Numbered from the stretch's first letter, positions 17,031-26,281 are shown. The stretch: 64,000 bases of DNA from Calditrichota bacterium (GCA_003854985.1 RQOG01000061.1:1-64000), one strand, 5' to 3'. Notes: a model not told the origin generated them from the letters alone. Numbers and translations: made by a program.

Positions 17031-19556
17031 TTTTCGATGTGAGACAAGTATATTAAAGACAGAATAACGGGCTTCCTCTAAAAATGTCTGCCAGGGCATA
17101 GGGAAATCCTTTAGCTCTGAAGACCGGCGGTATCTATTCCATCTGCTAAGTTCCTGCAAATGTGAAACCGTTGAACAAGCCATCACCAGTGCGTCAATGG
17201 CATGGTGACGATGGTCGCCCCTGGTTTTTTTATCTTCATCACTTAGTATACTGTTTAACCCCCATTTCTGTCTTAAATTTGCCGTCATTTGTCCCGGGGC
17301 AACCATAACTTTATCACATATTTTCGATAGATAGGTTCTTGCTTCTCTGCTGATATATCTTGTGTCATTAAGCTGCCTGCTTATAAAATCATCATCAAAT
17401 GTCTGTTTAACAAATTGCTTGAATTTATTGTATGCATTAGGGTAATTAGGTTTATTTTTAAAACAGCTTAAGGCCTGGGCTTTTACTAAATTCCATTTTT
17501 CTTCACCATATTCATTAAAGTAGTATTCATAAGGCGTTTTGTCCCCTTTAGCCCTGTTCTCATCAGCAAAACAAAGGGTCTTATTCATAAAACTGTCATT
17601 TAGTGATCTACTCCACGGATGAATATGTTCAATTTGAACATCACCGTTAAAAAGCTGACTCAAACCGATTTTTCTGCCCGTATAAGGGCAGGTCCCATTG
17701 CATTCTTCCCATAATTTATATTTTAGAATATTATCATGGGTAAACTCTTTTCCTAAATTCGTAAGCTCTTTTTTTATCCGGTCATTTTCAACTTCCAGTC
17801 TCTTTTGCTCACGTCTTATTTCACCGCGCTTTGTTTTGGAAATCTTTAAATCACGGGCCAGTTCTATTTTTATCTCATCAGGCTTCCCGTATAAATCTAT
17901 AATCTCATTGATCAATTTACGAAGCTCGAACAAAGCGGCTATTACAACAGGATTTCTGATATTTTGTATTTCTTTGTCAGCTTCCTTACCGGTTGGTAAC
18001 TTTTCCAGAATGGTTTTTACTTCAATATTTGAACTGTGATGGTATAACTTTTTTAATTCTTCTTCCTGCAACTCAAATTCATCTTTCAAAAACTCTCGTA
18101 GTTTTTCAATAAAACCACCTTTCCACCGGCCTCTTACTATACTGACGACATTATCTTCAATTAATCTTATATGATCATCATCTAGTGTATTCCATTTCTT
18201 GTTAAATGCATTTTTTATCCCGCCAAGCGCTACGGCAATATCGTAAGTATAACCTTTTTTAAGAAACGGTAAAATATTATTGATCGCTTTTCGTGAAAGA
18301 TTAGCATATCCATCGGCTAAGTTAAATTTACTTATCTGTTCTGCCTGTTCCTCGTTAAATCCCCATTTACTCATGGCATATTGTTTTAATTTATCCTTGT
18401 CTTCAAAAAAGAACAGAACATGCCATATTTCTTCCTGCTGTTTTTCGGGAAATGCAAACCACTGTTCGCCAAAAAATTTTTTAGAAGATAGATGACTTAT
18501 TGTATGCGCTCCCATTATTTTGTCATCATCCTTATAGTTAAATTGATAATAACTGTCCAGCTTATTAATAGCCTTTCTTATTTTTTTAAATTCTATTTTT
18601 TCGCTTCTTAATAATAGATTTACAACTTTTTCTCTTTCTTCTTTAGATAGTTTCTTATCATTGTATTCAATTGTATTTACCCATTGATGGATTCTAAATA
18701 GCTCGAAAGGGATTGCGCTCTTAGGGCATTTTGTTTTTTTATGCTCAAACGTACATTTACCAATCAAATATTTTTGAGATCTTAACGGACGCTGATGGAA
18801 TAAAACGCCATCTTCAGGATATCCATCTTTTTTCCTTCCGCCAATTAGTGTTTTCAGTTCGGTTGTTAATTCAGGATGATATTGTTTTTGTCTTTCCCAA
18901 ATGGTTTCAAACTCGTCAATATACATTTTTCTCGTCGTATATCGATTTCTAATTCTTTCATTTCTATTTTTAAATGGATAATTTTCTGCAGGATAAAGGC
19001 TATATAAATAGGTGCCTAAAGTATTATTAGATATTTTTTCCTGGGTTTTAATTATCCCTATTTTTCCTTCTTTATCATCACCTTCATAAATTTTACCTTC
19101 TTCTTTACCTGCGCTTCGGCTGTTACTCTGGAATCCTCTGCGTTGTATCATGTGGTAAAATATTCTGCCAAGTTCATTCAGTTCAATTTTCTCATTAACT
19201 GCTTTTGCCCTTAATTCATAGGGATTAATTTTAAACCATTCTGTTAATTCTTTGTTTTTGAATATTTCAGAATTTGATGTTTTAACCTCATTCGTATCCA
19301 ATGGACAAAGTTTATTTTTAGAAAGAATTTTAAGTAAATACAGCTTTCTGATCTTTTTTCTGAATATTTGTCTTCTGATTCCCCGGGCATTTGTACGGCT
19401 GGCATTCTTGGAAATTTCCCTTTGTCCCATTCCTAAATCCACCACACCTTCATGAAATATTCTGCTGCCCATTCCTATTATCTTTTTTTCTTTATCTTCA
19501 ATAATTGCCCAACCTATGGAATTTGTACCTAAGTCAAGTCCTAAAATCTTACCCAT
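17016..19556 (-). CDS. cas9: Cas9 (type II-C), N-terminal 846 residues before an apparent frameshift
   Basis: The frame holds RuvC-I L-G-L-D-L-G-T-N-S-I-G-W (D8), an arginine-rich bridge helix (near residues 50-70), a REC lobe, RuvC-II I-K-I-E-L-A-R-D (E565), the HNH nuclease with Q-I-E-H-I-H-P-W-S-R (catalytic H644) flanked by a CPYTG zinc-like turn, and RuvC-III G-D-H-R-H-H-A-I-D-A (D788). It then reaches I-L-V-S-H-R-K and stops five codons later. At 17031-17034 (minus strand AAAA) insertion of one A restores a frame that continues S-R-Y-L-L-T into the downstream 258-codon frame. The restored protein would have 1129 residues, normal for II-C. As read, it lacks the PAM-interacting region. 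The start is preceded by GGAG. Confidence 0.93.
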   Translation of the reverse strand: MGKILGLDLGTNSIGWAIIEDKEKKIIGMGSRIFHEGVVDLGMGQREISKNASRTNARGIRRQIFRKKIRKLYLLKILSKNKLCPLDTNEVKTSNSEIFKNKELTEWFKINPYELRAKAVNEKIELNELGRIFYHMIQRRGFQSNSRSAGKEEGKIYEGDDKEGKIGIIKTQEKISNNTLGTYLYSLYPAENYPFKNRNERIRNRYTTRKMYIDEFETIWERQKQYHPELTTELKTLIGGRKKDGYPEDGVLFHQRPLRSQKYLIGKCTFEHKKTKCPKSAIPFELFRIHQWVNTIEYNDKKLSKEEREKVVNLLLRSEKIEFKKIRKAINKLDSYYQFNYKDDDKIMGAHTISHLSSKKFFGEQWFAFPEKQQEEIWHVLFFFEDKDKLKQYAMSKWGFNEEQAEQISKFNLADGYANLSRKAINNILPFLKKGYTYDIAVALGGIKNAFNKKWNTLDDDHIRLIEDNVVSIVRGRWKGGFIEKLREFLKDEFELQEEELKKLYHHSSNIEVKTILEKLPTGKEADKEIQNIRNPVVIAALFELRKLINEIIDLYGKPDEIKIELARDLKISKTKRGEIRREQKRLEVENDRIKKELTNLGKEFTHDNILKYKLWEECNGTCPYTGRKIGLSQLFNGDVQIEHIHPWSRSLNDSFMNKTLCFADENRAKGDKTPYEYYFNEYGEEKWNLVKAQALSCFKNKPNYPNAYNKFKQFVKQTFDDDFISRQLNDTRYISREARTYLSKICDKVMVAPGQMTANLRQKWGLNSILSDEDKKTRGDHRHHAIDALVMACSTVSHLQELSRWNRYRRSSELKDFPMPWQTFLEEARYSVFNILVSHRKADIY

Positions 19557-19580
19557 TTTATTTCTCCATCTTTATAAATA

Positions 19581-19609
19581 TTGCATTGTTTTAATTTTTA
19601 TTGTATTAT
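19581..19609 (+). promoter_or_regulatory. Predicted tracrRNA promoter
   Basis: TTGCAT (19581-19586) and TATTAT (19604-19609) are separated by 17 bp, a near-consensus sigma-70-type pair on the plus strand. The expected start, 7 bases downstream, is G19616. That is exactly the first base of the region complementary to the CRISPR repeat. The segment also lies just upstream of the divergent cas9 start at 19556. Confidence 0.65.
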
Positions 19610-19615
19610 TTAAAC

Positions 19616-19686
19616 GCATCTTGTCACAATAAGGCTATATGCCGTAGACATTATGTCTTGAGCCCCGCTTAGGTGGGGCTTTTTTT
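19616..19686 (+). ncRNA. tracrRNA of the type II-C system
   Basis: GCATC-TT-GTCACAAT (19616-19630) pairs with the minus-strand repeat start GTTGTGGC-TT-GATGC: 8 bp including two G-U wobbles, a 2x2 internal loop, then 5 bp. It is followed by AAGGC, a small GGC/GCC hairpin (19633-19643), an AGACA/TGTCT hairpin (19646-19658) and the terminator AGCCCC-GCTTAGGT-GGGGCT with a T-run. This order (anti-repeat, AAGGC nexus, two hairpins, terminator) matches II-C tracrRNAs such as that of Neisseria. It is divergent from cas9. The short anti-repeat is about the mature length, suggesting little need for trimming. Confidence 0.88.
19661..19686 (+). terminator. Rho-independent terminator of the tracrRNA
   Basis: AGCCCC (19661-19666) pairs with GGGGCT (19675-19680) around an 8-base loop and is followed by six T (19681-19686). 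Confidence 0.85.
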
Positions 19687-20046
19687 ATACCAATTTATTT
19701 TTTTTGCTTAATTTTTTAGAAAACATCATAGTTGTTTCCTAAGAAAGGATTTTATAAAGAAGTGTATTTTGCAAAAAAATGTTATATCCTCTAAATCTAA
19801 AAAAGGTTTTATAACATTTTTTAATTATTATAGAAATGTTTTACGTCCATCGCAAGTAAAATTAATAAAGTTTAATATGCTTTTAAAACGAGTTGCCTTA
19901 TTTTTAGTCCATGCTTCTTCCATCGTTGTTCCTAAAGTCTGTTTAAAAACCTTATTTGGTTTCTTATACATTCTGTATTACAATTTTCTTTCTGCCACTT
20001 TCCATTTTAATTACTGATTTAATAATTTAAAGCCACCTGCCGCTAA
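19687..20046. other. AT-rich spacer without a supported gene
   Basis: This 360-bp stretch separates the tracrRNA from a gene fragment. A 47-codon minus-strand frame (19828-19971, beginning M-Y-K-K-P-N-K-V-F-K) and an 82-codon plus-strand frame exist, but neither has a convincing ribosome binding site or recognisable relatives. It may be decayed coding DNA at the border of the CRISPR locus. Confidence 0.4.
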
Positions 20047-20379
20047 TTTATCGCCTCCTTCCCGTTCTCAGACGGATTCTTCCTCTTCTCAAGGCGCGCC
20101 GCGACATTTGAGCCCGTGACTTTGCTCTCCGGATACAGGTATAAAAGCAAAATTGGCTATTATGAAAGCATCAAAGATGCGTCTATAAATTTCTTTTTTG
20201 ATTATTTGCCGCAAGGAAAACATGAAATCGAATATTTATTATGGGTAACTCATGGAGGAAATTTTGAAAACGGGGTAGCCACCGTTCAATGCATGTATGC
20301 GCCGGAGTTTACCTCTCATACAAATGGTTTAAAAATTCAAGTGAGCTATGAATTAAATTCCAAACCAAGTTCGGAATGA
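20047..20379 (+). pseudogene. C-terminal remnant of an alpha-2-macroglobulin-like protein
   Basis: The translation contains F-F-F-D-Y-L-P-Q-G-K-H-E-I-E-Y-L-L-W-V-T-H-G-G-N-F, then V-A-T-V-Q-C-M-Y-A-P-E-F. This is the ending of the receptor-binding-like domain of bacterial alpha-2-macroglobulins (D-Y-L-P-x-G-x-x-x-x-x-Y and M-Y-x-P-E). The intact proteins exceed 1500 residues; here only about 90 remain, with no start codon in a suitable context and a stop upstream at 20044-20046. It is a gene end left after deletion or rearrangement next to the CRISPR locus. Confidence 0.65.
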
Positions 20380-20514
20380 CATATTCTTGTCATGCTGTTT
20401 AAAGGACTCCTTAATAATCTCTATTAATGAATTCAAAATGCCTTTATTTGTTTTGAACTAACCGGACTATTTCATAAATTTTTCCCGTTTACATTACTAA
20501 TACGGAGAAGTACT

Positions 20515-22452
20515 ATGCCTCAGAACCTGATCGAAAAGATCGTACAGAAATACGCCGTAAACTGGCCGAAAGATAAGGAAGTTCATGCCGGCGACTATAT
20601 CACCATCCGCCCGGCTTATGTGATGACCCACGATAACACCGGCGCGGTGATCCCCAAATTCTATTCCATCGGCGCTAAAAAAATCGCCGATCCCGATCAG
20701 GTTGTGCATACATTAGATCATAATATCCAGGACACCAGCGAGAAAAACCTGGCCAAGTACCGGAAAATCGAAGAATTTTCCCGCTCCATGGGCTGCCATT
20801 TTTTTCCTGCCGGCAGAGGCATCGGCCACCAGATCATGATCGAGGAAGGATTCGCCTTTCCCGGAACGCTGGCCGTGGCTTCGGACAGCCATTCCAATAT
20901 GTACGGCGGCGCGGGCTGTTTGGGAACGCCTATCGTGCGCACTGACGCGGCGGCTATCTGGGCGACAGGTAAAACCTGGTGGCAGGTTCCGCCCGTAGCC
21001 AAGGTGGAACTGACCGGAAAACTGCCTGCCGGGGTTACCGGCAAAGATGTAATCATCACTCTGGCCGGATTTTTCAATAAAGATGAAGTGCTGAATCATG
21101 GCCTTGAATTCTGCGGCGAAGGCGTAAAATCGCTTACCTTCGATCACAGGCTGAGCATCGCTAATATGACCACGGAATGGGGCGCCCTGGCCGGAATATT
21201 TCCGATCGATGAAACAACCATAAACTGGCTGAAGGCCCGCTCGAAGCGGTTAAATCCTGCTGGAAAACCGGCGCATCCGCGCATTAACATGCAACGGATA
21301 GAAGCACTTCAATCCGATATGCCCAAAGCCGACGCCGGCGCTTTTTATGCAAAAACCATTCAGCTGGATCTTGGTTCGGTGCGTCCCCATGTGTCCGGCC
21401 CGAATTCGGTTAAGGTTATGACGGCGGTCAGTGAAATCCGCAAACAAAACATAAAAATCGATAAAGCCTATTTAGTGTCGTGCGTGAACAGCCGGCAGGA
21501 GGATATCGCCGAAGCCGCCGCGATTATGAAAGGTAAAAAAGTGGCGCCGGGCGTAAAATTCTATATTGCCGCCGCCTCGAGCGAAGTGCAGGCGGACAGC
21601 GAAAAAAGCGGCGACTGGCAGGCGCTTTTGGATGCCGGAGCCATTCCCCTGCCCCCGGGCTGCGGGCCCTGCATCGGCCTGGGCGCCGGTCTTTTGGAAG
21701 ACGGCGAAGTCGGCATCTCCGCCACCAATCGTAATTTTAAAGGCCGTATGGGTTCGCCCAATGCACAGGCTTATCTGGCTTCTCCCGCGGTCGTGGCCGC
21801 ATCGGCCATAAGCGGTAAAATTGATCTGCCGTATGAAATGGATGATCGGAAACCGGTGGGCAACATAACGGTTAACGAACAATCCCCTGTTGAAAAAACC
21901 ATCCTGGAAATAATCGACGGTTTCCCCGGACTGATTTCCGGAGCCCTGATTTTCTGCCACCAGGATAACCTGAACACCGACGGCATCTACCCGGGAAAAT
22001 ATACCTACCTGGATGATATTACACCGGAAAAGCAGGCGGAAGTGGTTATGGAAAACTACGATCCGCAGTTTTCGCGCCTTGCTGAAAAAGGAGATATTCT
22101 GGTCGGTGGATTTAATTTCGGAACCGGAAGCTCGCGCGAACAAGCGGCCACAGCCCTGAAATATAAGGGTATTCAGGCGGTTATTGCCGGATCGTTCAGC
22201 GAAACCTATAAACGCAACGCCATCAACAACGGTTTTTTAATCATTGAATCGCCGGAGCTGGTCAATGATCTTAAAAGCCGGTTCGGAACCAGCCAATTAA
22301 CGGTTAAAACAAATATCACGATTGTAATTGATTTTAAAAACTCCATCATTACAGCCGATGGTAAAAAATATCCGTTCGGCGCGGTCGGCCGGGCGGCGCA
22401 GGAGATTATCGTTGCCGGCGGGCTGGAAAACTGGGTAAAAATCCAGATGTAA
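20515..22452 (+). CDS. Aconitase-superfamily hydratase, homoaconitase (Lys4)-like single chain
   Basis: 645 residues with the large aconitase domains followed by the swivel domain on one chain. Iron-sulfur ligands are C323 (V-S-C-V-N-S-R) and C383/C386 (P-P-G-C-G-P-C-I-G). M-T-H-D-N-T-G and A-S-D-S-H-S-N-M-Y-G-G are active-site segments. The swivel motif G-F-N-F-G-T-G-S-S-R-E-Q-A-A-T-A-L (about 538-554) is closest to fungal-type Lys4 homoaconitases, as is the length; typical AcnA has about 900 residues. It could act on aconitate, homoaconitate or both. No lysine or TCA genes are adjacent. The start has AATACGGAG upstream. Confidence 0.85.
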   Translation: MPQNLIEKIVQKYAVNWPKDKEVHAGDYITIRPAYVMTHDNTGAVIPKFYSIGAKKIADPDQVVHTLDHNIQDTSEKNLAKYRKIEEFSRSMGCHFFPAGRGIGHQIMIEEGFAFPGTLAVASDSHSNMYGGAGCLGTPIVRTDAAAIWATGKTWWQVPPVAKVELTGKLPAGVTGKDVIITLAGFFNKDEVLNHGLEFCGEGVKSLTFDHRLSIANMTTEWGALAGIFPIDETTINWLKARSKRLNPAGKPAHPRINMQRIEALQSDMPKADAGAFYAKTIQLDLGSVRPHVSGPNSVKVMTAVSEIRKQNIKIDKAYLVSCVNSRQEDIAEAAAIMKGKKVAPGVKFYIAAASSEVQADSEKSGDWQALLDAGAIPLPPGCGPCIGLGAGLLEDGEVGISATNRNFKGRMGSPNAQAYLASPAVVAASAISGKIDLPYEMDDRKPVGNITVNEQSPVEKTILEIIDGFPGLISGALIFCHQDNLNTDGIYPGKYTYLDDITPEKQAEVVMENYDPQFSRLAEKGDILVGGFNFGTGSSREQAATALKYKGIQAVIAGSFSETYKRNAINNGFLIIESPELVNDLKSRFGTSQLTVKTNITIVIDFKNSIITADGKKYPFGAVGRAAQEIIVAGGLENWVKIQM

Positions 22453-22477
22453 AAACGGCTTTTTAAAAGGATCCAAT

Positions 22478-23251
22478 ATGATATTCTATATTTACCTAAT
22501 CAAAGCGGCTTTAATAACCGTTTTCGTCTTTTCTCTTATATCCTGCAAAAAGGATCAGACCGGGCCGGACGTAAATGCCGTTCAGGTTATCAGCGACACC
22601 CCATCTTTTGTGGAAGACTTTAATGATCCTGACTGGGAAAACAACAACGGCGCGACGGTCTGGCACCAGGCGTCCTGGATGCAGAACGGAACGCAAATGG
22701 ACGTTAACCGCTGCCAGGCCATTGACGGAAAACTTACGCTCACCGTTTTACCCGGAGAACCATATCGGGGCGGTTCGATCCAGACCCGCAAAGACGACTG
22801 GGGATACGGCCGCTGGGAAGCCCGCTTAAAACCGTCGAATGTGCCGGGCACCTTGAATTCCATGTTTACCATGGACTGGAACGGTGCAACTTATGAGGAA
22901 GTTGATATTGAATTTCTGACCTATACTTTCGGCGAAAATGAAGGTGAAGTTCATTTTGCCCTGCATGAGGAAGGCCAAACCAATTACTGGTGGCAAGATG
23001 CGCCGCTTGATTTTAATCCATCGGACGGATTTCATATTTGGGCTATCCAGATACTGCCCGATTCCGTAAGCTGGTATGCAGATCAAAAACGGATACGGAC
23101 AGTTGTTTATAATGATCAGTTCAGACTGACGTCGCCTTATCAGTTCTTTTTTAACGCCTGGACAAAGGAAACCTGGATTTACGGCCCTCCCGCCGATACC
23201 GCCATTTATGAAATTGACTGGGTCAAATTTTATCCTGCCATAGAAAATTAA
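22478..23251 (+). CDS. Lipoprotein glycoside hydrolase family 16
   Basis: 257 residues. A lipoprotein signal ends at L-I-S-C (about residue 23). The concanavalin-like domain has W-G-Y-G-R-W-E-A-R and the catalytic motif E141-V-D143-I-E145 (family pattern E-x-D-x-x-E or E-x-D-x-E), followed by W-A-I-Q-I-L-P-D-S-V-S-W-Y-A-D. GH16 enzymes cut beta-1,3/1,4-glucans and related algal polysaccharides; the exact substrate is open. It starts 25 bases after the Lys4-like gene with AAAAGGATCC before the ATG. The 250 bp that follow (23252-23505) contain nothing I recognise. Confidence 0.88.
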   Translation: MIFYIYLIKAALITVFVFSLISCKKDQTGPDVNAVQVISDTPSFVEDFNDPDWENNNGATVWHQASWMQNGTQMDVNRCQAIDGKLTLTVLPGEPYRGGSIQTRKDDWGYGRWEARLKPSNVPGTLNSMFTMDWNGATYEEVDIEFLTYTFGENEGEVHFALHEEGQTNYWWQDAPLDFNPSDGFHIWAIQILPDSVSWYADQKRIRTVVYNDQFRLTSPYQFFFNAWTKETWIYGPPADTAIYEIDWVKFYPAIEN

Positions 23252-23505
23252 TCTTTACCGAAACTTATCATAATTTCCTGAGTTTGAGATAACTGATTTT
23301 TATTTAATTACCGATAAAAATTAAGAATAAATATCAAACTGGATCACAACCGGGAAAAAGCGCTTTTATAAATTACGCCAGTGTAATCAACGACATTTTA
23401 ATATCTGATTATGAATTCAACCGAACCATTATGCGCTGCCGTTTTGAGGTTATGGAAAATATCGCGGCTGTTCTTAACCGTTAAATCAAAAGTTCCGGGT
23501 AAATA

Positions 23506-24567
23506 ATGTATCTGTCCAAACCAAATATCTTGTTGTTTTCTGCCGGCCCTTCTCCGGAAAAAAGGATTTTAAACGTATTTAATAATGCTCAATTTCAACT
23601 GGAAACGGTGCATTCTAAAGAAGCCTGCCTGGAAGCCCTGGAAAACGGCCAATTTGACCTGTTTATTTTTTTTGCGCAAAAATCTGTTCCGCATCTGACT
23701 GATTTTTTAAACAATATACATAGTTACTCCCCCACTATGTTAACCTGTTGCCTGGGACCATTTGAAAGCAGTAAAAATATCTCCATGGATTTTAACCTGG
23801 ATTATAAGGTGATTAAAGAGGGTAAATATTTTGATCAGTATATGCGCAACATGGCTTTCCTGGCTCATAAAATACAGACACAGTCTGATCTTTCCGCTAT
23901 TCTGATCCATGATTTAAGATCGCCGACGCAGAGTATCATCAATTACCTGGAATTATTGAATAACCAGGTATTCGGCGAAATGAATGAAGGCCAGTTGAGA
24001 ATGATCGGTAACGCTCTTAAACTAGGGGAAAACCTTATTCATTTGCTTGAAGAATTAAGTCTGGTGCATGTGTTCGAAAGAAAAGAATTTGTACTCTACA
24101 AATCGCCTTTGAATCTAAAAGAGTGTTTAAACCGCGTATTAAAATCACTTTGGATTCAGGCGGATAAAAAAGAAATAAAATTTGTGCCGCAGATTCCGAA
24201 TGTTTTACCGGAGATTACCGCCGACGGCCCGCGGCTGGAACGGGTGCTGTTTAATCTGATCACCAACGCTATAAACTATACGCCGCAGCGGGGCGTCATT
24301 CGTATTATCGCTGAAACCGGCGAATCCGCAAAACACGAATCCGGTATTATCTTCCGGGTGATCGATTCCGGACCTGGTATCCCCGAAGAAGAACTGGAAT
24401 ACATTTTTGACAAATATTACCGGGTGCTTGGAAAAGTCCGTAAACACAAAGGATTCGGATTGGGACTCTACATCTGCCGACTGATTGTCGAAGCGCATGA
24501 CGGCAGGATCGGAGCGGTTAACAACCGTGAAGGCGGATCAACCTTTTATTTTTCCCTGCCCGTCTGA
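23506..24567 (+). CDS. Sensor histidine kinase with degenerate receiver-like N-terminus
   Basis: 353 residues without membrane segments. Residues 1-115 look like a response-regulator receiver fold, but the phospho-acceptor aspartate after the third strand is replaced (F-D-L-F-I-F-F), so it is probably a pseudo-receiver. The kinase core follows: H-box L-I-H135-D-L-R-S-P-T-Q-S, N-box N-L-I-T-N-A-I-N-Y-T-P, G1 D-S-G-P-G-I-P and G2 G-F-G-L-G-L-Y-I-C. It should autophosphorylate at H135 in the cytoplasm. No partner response regulator is adjacent, so it is an orphan kinase. Confidence 0.87.
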   Translation: MYLSKPNILLFSAGPSPEKRILNVFNNAQFQLETVHSKEACLEALENGQFDLFIFFAQKSVPHLTDFLNNIHSYSPTMLTCCLGPFESSKNISMDFNLDYKVIKEGKYFDQYMRNMAFLAHKIQTQSDLSAILIHDLRSPTQSIINYLELLNNQVFGEMNEGQLRMIGNALKLGENLIHLLEELSLVHVFERKEFVLYKSPLNLKECLNRVLKSLWIQADKKEIKFVPQIPNVLPEITADGPRLERVLFNLITNAINYTPQRGVIRIIAETGESAKHESGIIFRVIDSGPGIPEEELEYIFDKYYRVLGKVRKHKGFGLGLYICRLIVEAHDGRIGAVNNREGGSTFYFSLPV

Positions 24568-24745
24568 CATAAAAACACTATCCATTTAACTGTAATTTAT
24601 ATCCCTCCCCAACCGCACCTATCAGTTTTTAACCACTTTTATTTTCCTTTTAAATCATAAGATTTACATACCGATTATAGAACTATGTTTGATAAGGATT
24701 TATACAAAAAAAATAAGAATAGAACAAAACCAATCAGGGGGACAC

Positions 24746-26242
24746 ATGTTTACAATTTCCAAAACCATTTGTATGCTGACATTATTTGCAACTTTCATTT
24801 ATGCTCAAAGCTTTTCTCCGGAATTCACCGCAGGCCCGGATATGAACATAGCCAGAATGGGCCATTACACCGTAACTTTTGATGACGGCGGTGTATTGCA
24901 TGTCGGCGGTCGTGGAACCGGTTTTACTTCACTTAATACCAGTGATCTTTTTACCACCGGTCCGGATACTTTTGTCATAGATACAATGAATTACCCGCAT
25001 GACTTTGGCGCCGTAGCCCGTTTGAATAATGGTAAAATTCTCATCGCCGCCGGTGCGGCAAATTCAGGTGTGGCGCCGGGGTATAACACAGCGGAATTAT
25101 ATGATCCCGAGACTGAAACCTATACGCCGACCGGCGCTTTAGTTTATGCCCGGATGAATGTGGCCGCCGCCACGCTGAACAACGGCAAAGTGCTGATTGT
25201 CGGCGGCTGGTATAATGTAACAAGCAGCGCTTACGGTGAGATATACGATCCTGAGGCCGGTACTTTTTCTGCAACCGGCGCCTTAAATACGTCAAGAGCG
25301 AATCCGATTGTTCTGCCTGCTGAGGACGGCGGCGCTATTATTATCGGCGGAAGCCCAACCTACGGCGGAAATACCATCAAGCAGGTCGAATATTATAACC
25401 CGGGATTGAATACATTTACCGTCTTAAAAGACTATTTATTTTCCGAGCAGGATCCGAACTGGGTTCCGATGAATAATGATTCCTATAACCGCTTAATGGA
25501 TGTACAGAAAATCGATGATAATAACTATTTATTAATGGCGTATGATAATTCATCAGCCGATTCCACGTGTTACACCTTATTTACAGTGAATACGGATGAT
25601 AAAACTATTACTAAATTTAATACAAAAAATAAACTGGCCAATTCCAAAACCCATAGTTTTTATGCGCCGGTTGTCGACAGGATTAACAACGTAGTCTATT
25701 TGCCGGCAATAAAAGCAGGCATTGATCCTACGGAACTTGATCTATTTGCTCTTAATTTATCCGACAGCACGGTTACCATGTCTGATACAACCTATACTTT
25801 TCCTGCTGCGTATTACCTTACTTATTCATCGTTCCAACTTTTAAATGATGGCAGAATTCTGAACAGCGGCGGGCATTCTCAAACCGGTTATAACACCAAT
25901 TTTTCACCGATTCCTAATACACTTTTTATCGAGCCAAAATGGGAATCTACCGTTATTCGTAATAACAGCCGGACTGCCGGTAATTTTATGCTTATCGATA
26001 ATTATCCCAACCCGTTTAACAGCAGCACAACGATTCAATTCAGTCTGGCAAAAAACGGATTGGTAACCATAGATATTTTAAATATTCTGGGCCAACTGGT
26101 AAAACGGCTCGATATGGGAGAGTACACCAGGGGAACCCATACCTTACAATGGAACGCCGGTTCTCAGCCCTCAGGTATATATTTTTGCCGCCTGGCTACG
26201 ACGGAAGGTGTAAAAGTGCGCAAACTTTCCCTGATAAAATAG
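24746..26242 (+). CDS. Secreted kelch-type beta-propeller with T9SS sorting domain
   Basis: The ATG at 24746 follows CAGGGGG and gives a clean signal peptide ending near Y-A-Q-S; the frame is open further upstream (24689) but without such a signal. Residues 25-330 contain repeats of the kelch/galactose-oxidase type (G-x-V-L-I-V-G-G, Y-D-P-E-T-x-T-Y/F-x-x-T-G-x-L). The last 80 residues are a T9SS type A sorting domain, beginning N-Y-P-N-P-F-N-S-S-T-T-I and ending G-I-Y-F-C-R-L-A-T-T. It should be exported and attached or released at the surface. A strong terminator follows. Confidence 0.85.
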   Translation: MFTISKTICMLTLFATFIYAQSFSPEFTAGPDMNIARMGHYTVTFDDGGVLHVGGRGTGFTSLNTSDLFTTGPDTFVIDTMNYPHDFGAVARLNNGKILIAAGAANSGVAPGYNTAELYDPETETYTPTGALVYARMNVAAATLNNGKVLIVGGWYNVTSSAYGEIYDPEAGTFSATGALNTSRANPIVLPAEDGGAIIIGGSPTYGGNTIKQVEYYNPGLNTFTVLKDYLFSEQDPNWVPMNNDSYNRLMDVQKIDDNNYLLMAYDNSSADSTCYTLFTVNTDDKTITKFNTKNKLANSKTHSFYAPVVDRINNVVYLPAIKAGIDPTELDLFALNLSDSTVTMSDTTYTFPAAYYLTYSSFQLLNDGRILNSGGHSQTGYNTNFSPIPNTLFIEPKWESTVIRNNSRTAGNFMLIDNYPNPFNSSTTIQFSLAKNGLVTIDILNILGQLVKRLDMGEYTRGTHTLQWNAGSQPSGIYFCRLATTEGVKVRKLSLIK

Positions 26243-26281
26243 GAAATAAAATTAAAATCTTTAACACTCCTCCAATGATGG

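Noticed and set aside
17016-19556. Reading the 846-residue frame as a compact natural Cas9
   Set aside because: The next frame carries the conserved continuation of II-C Cas9 in direct register after one base, so truncation by frameshift explains it better.
19769-20017. An 82-codon plus-strand frame next to the tracrRNA
   Set aside because: TTG start, no ribosome binding site, composition-driven hydrophobic and basic residues, no recognisable family.
20713-22143. Minus-strand frames inside the Lys4-like gene
   Set aside because: They are antisense shadows of a gene with all iron-sulfur and active-site motifs in the other direction.
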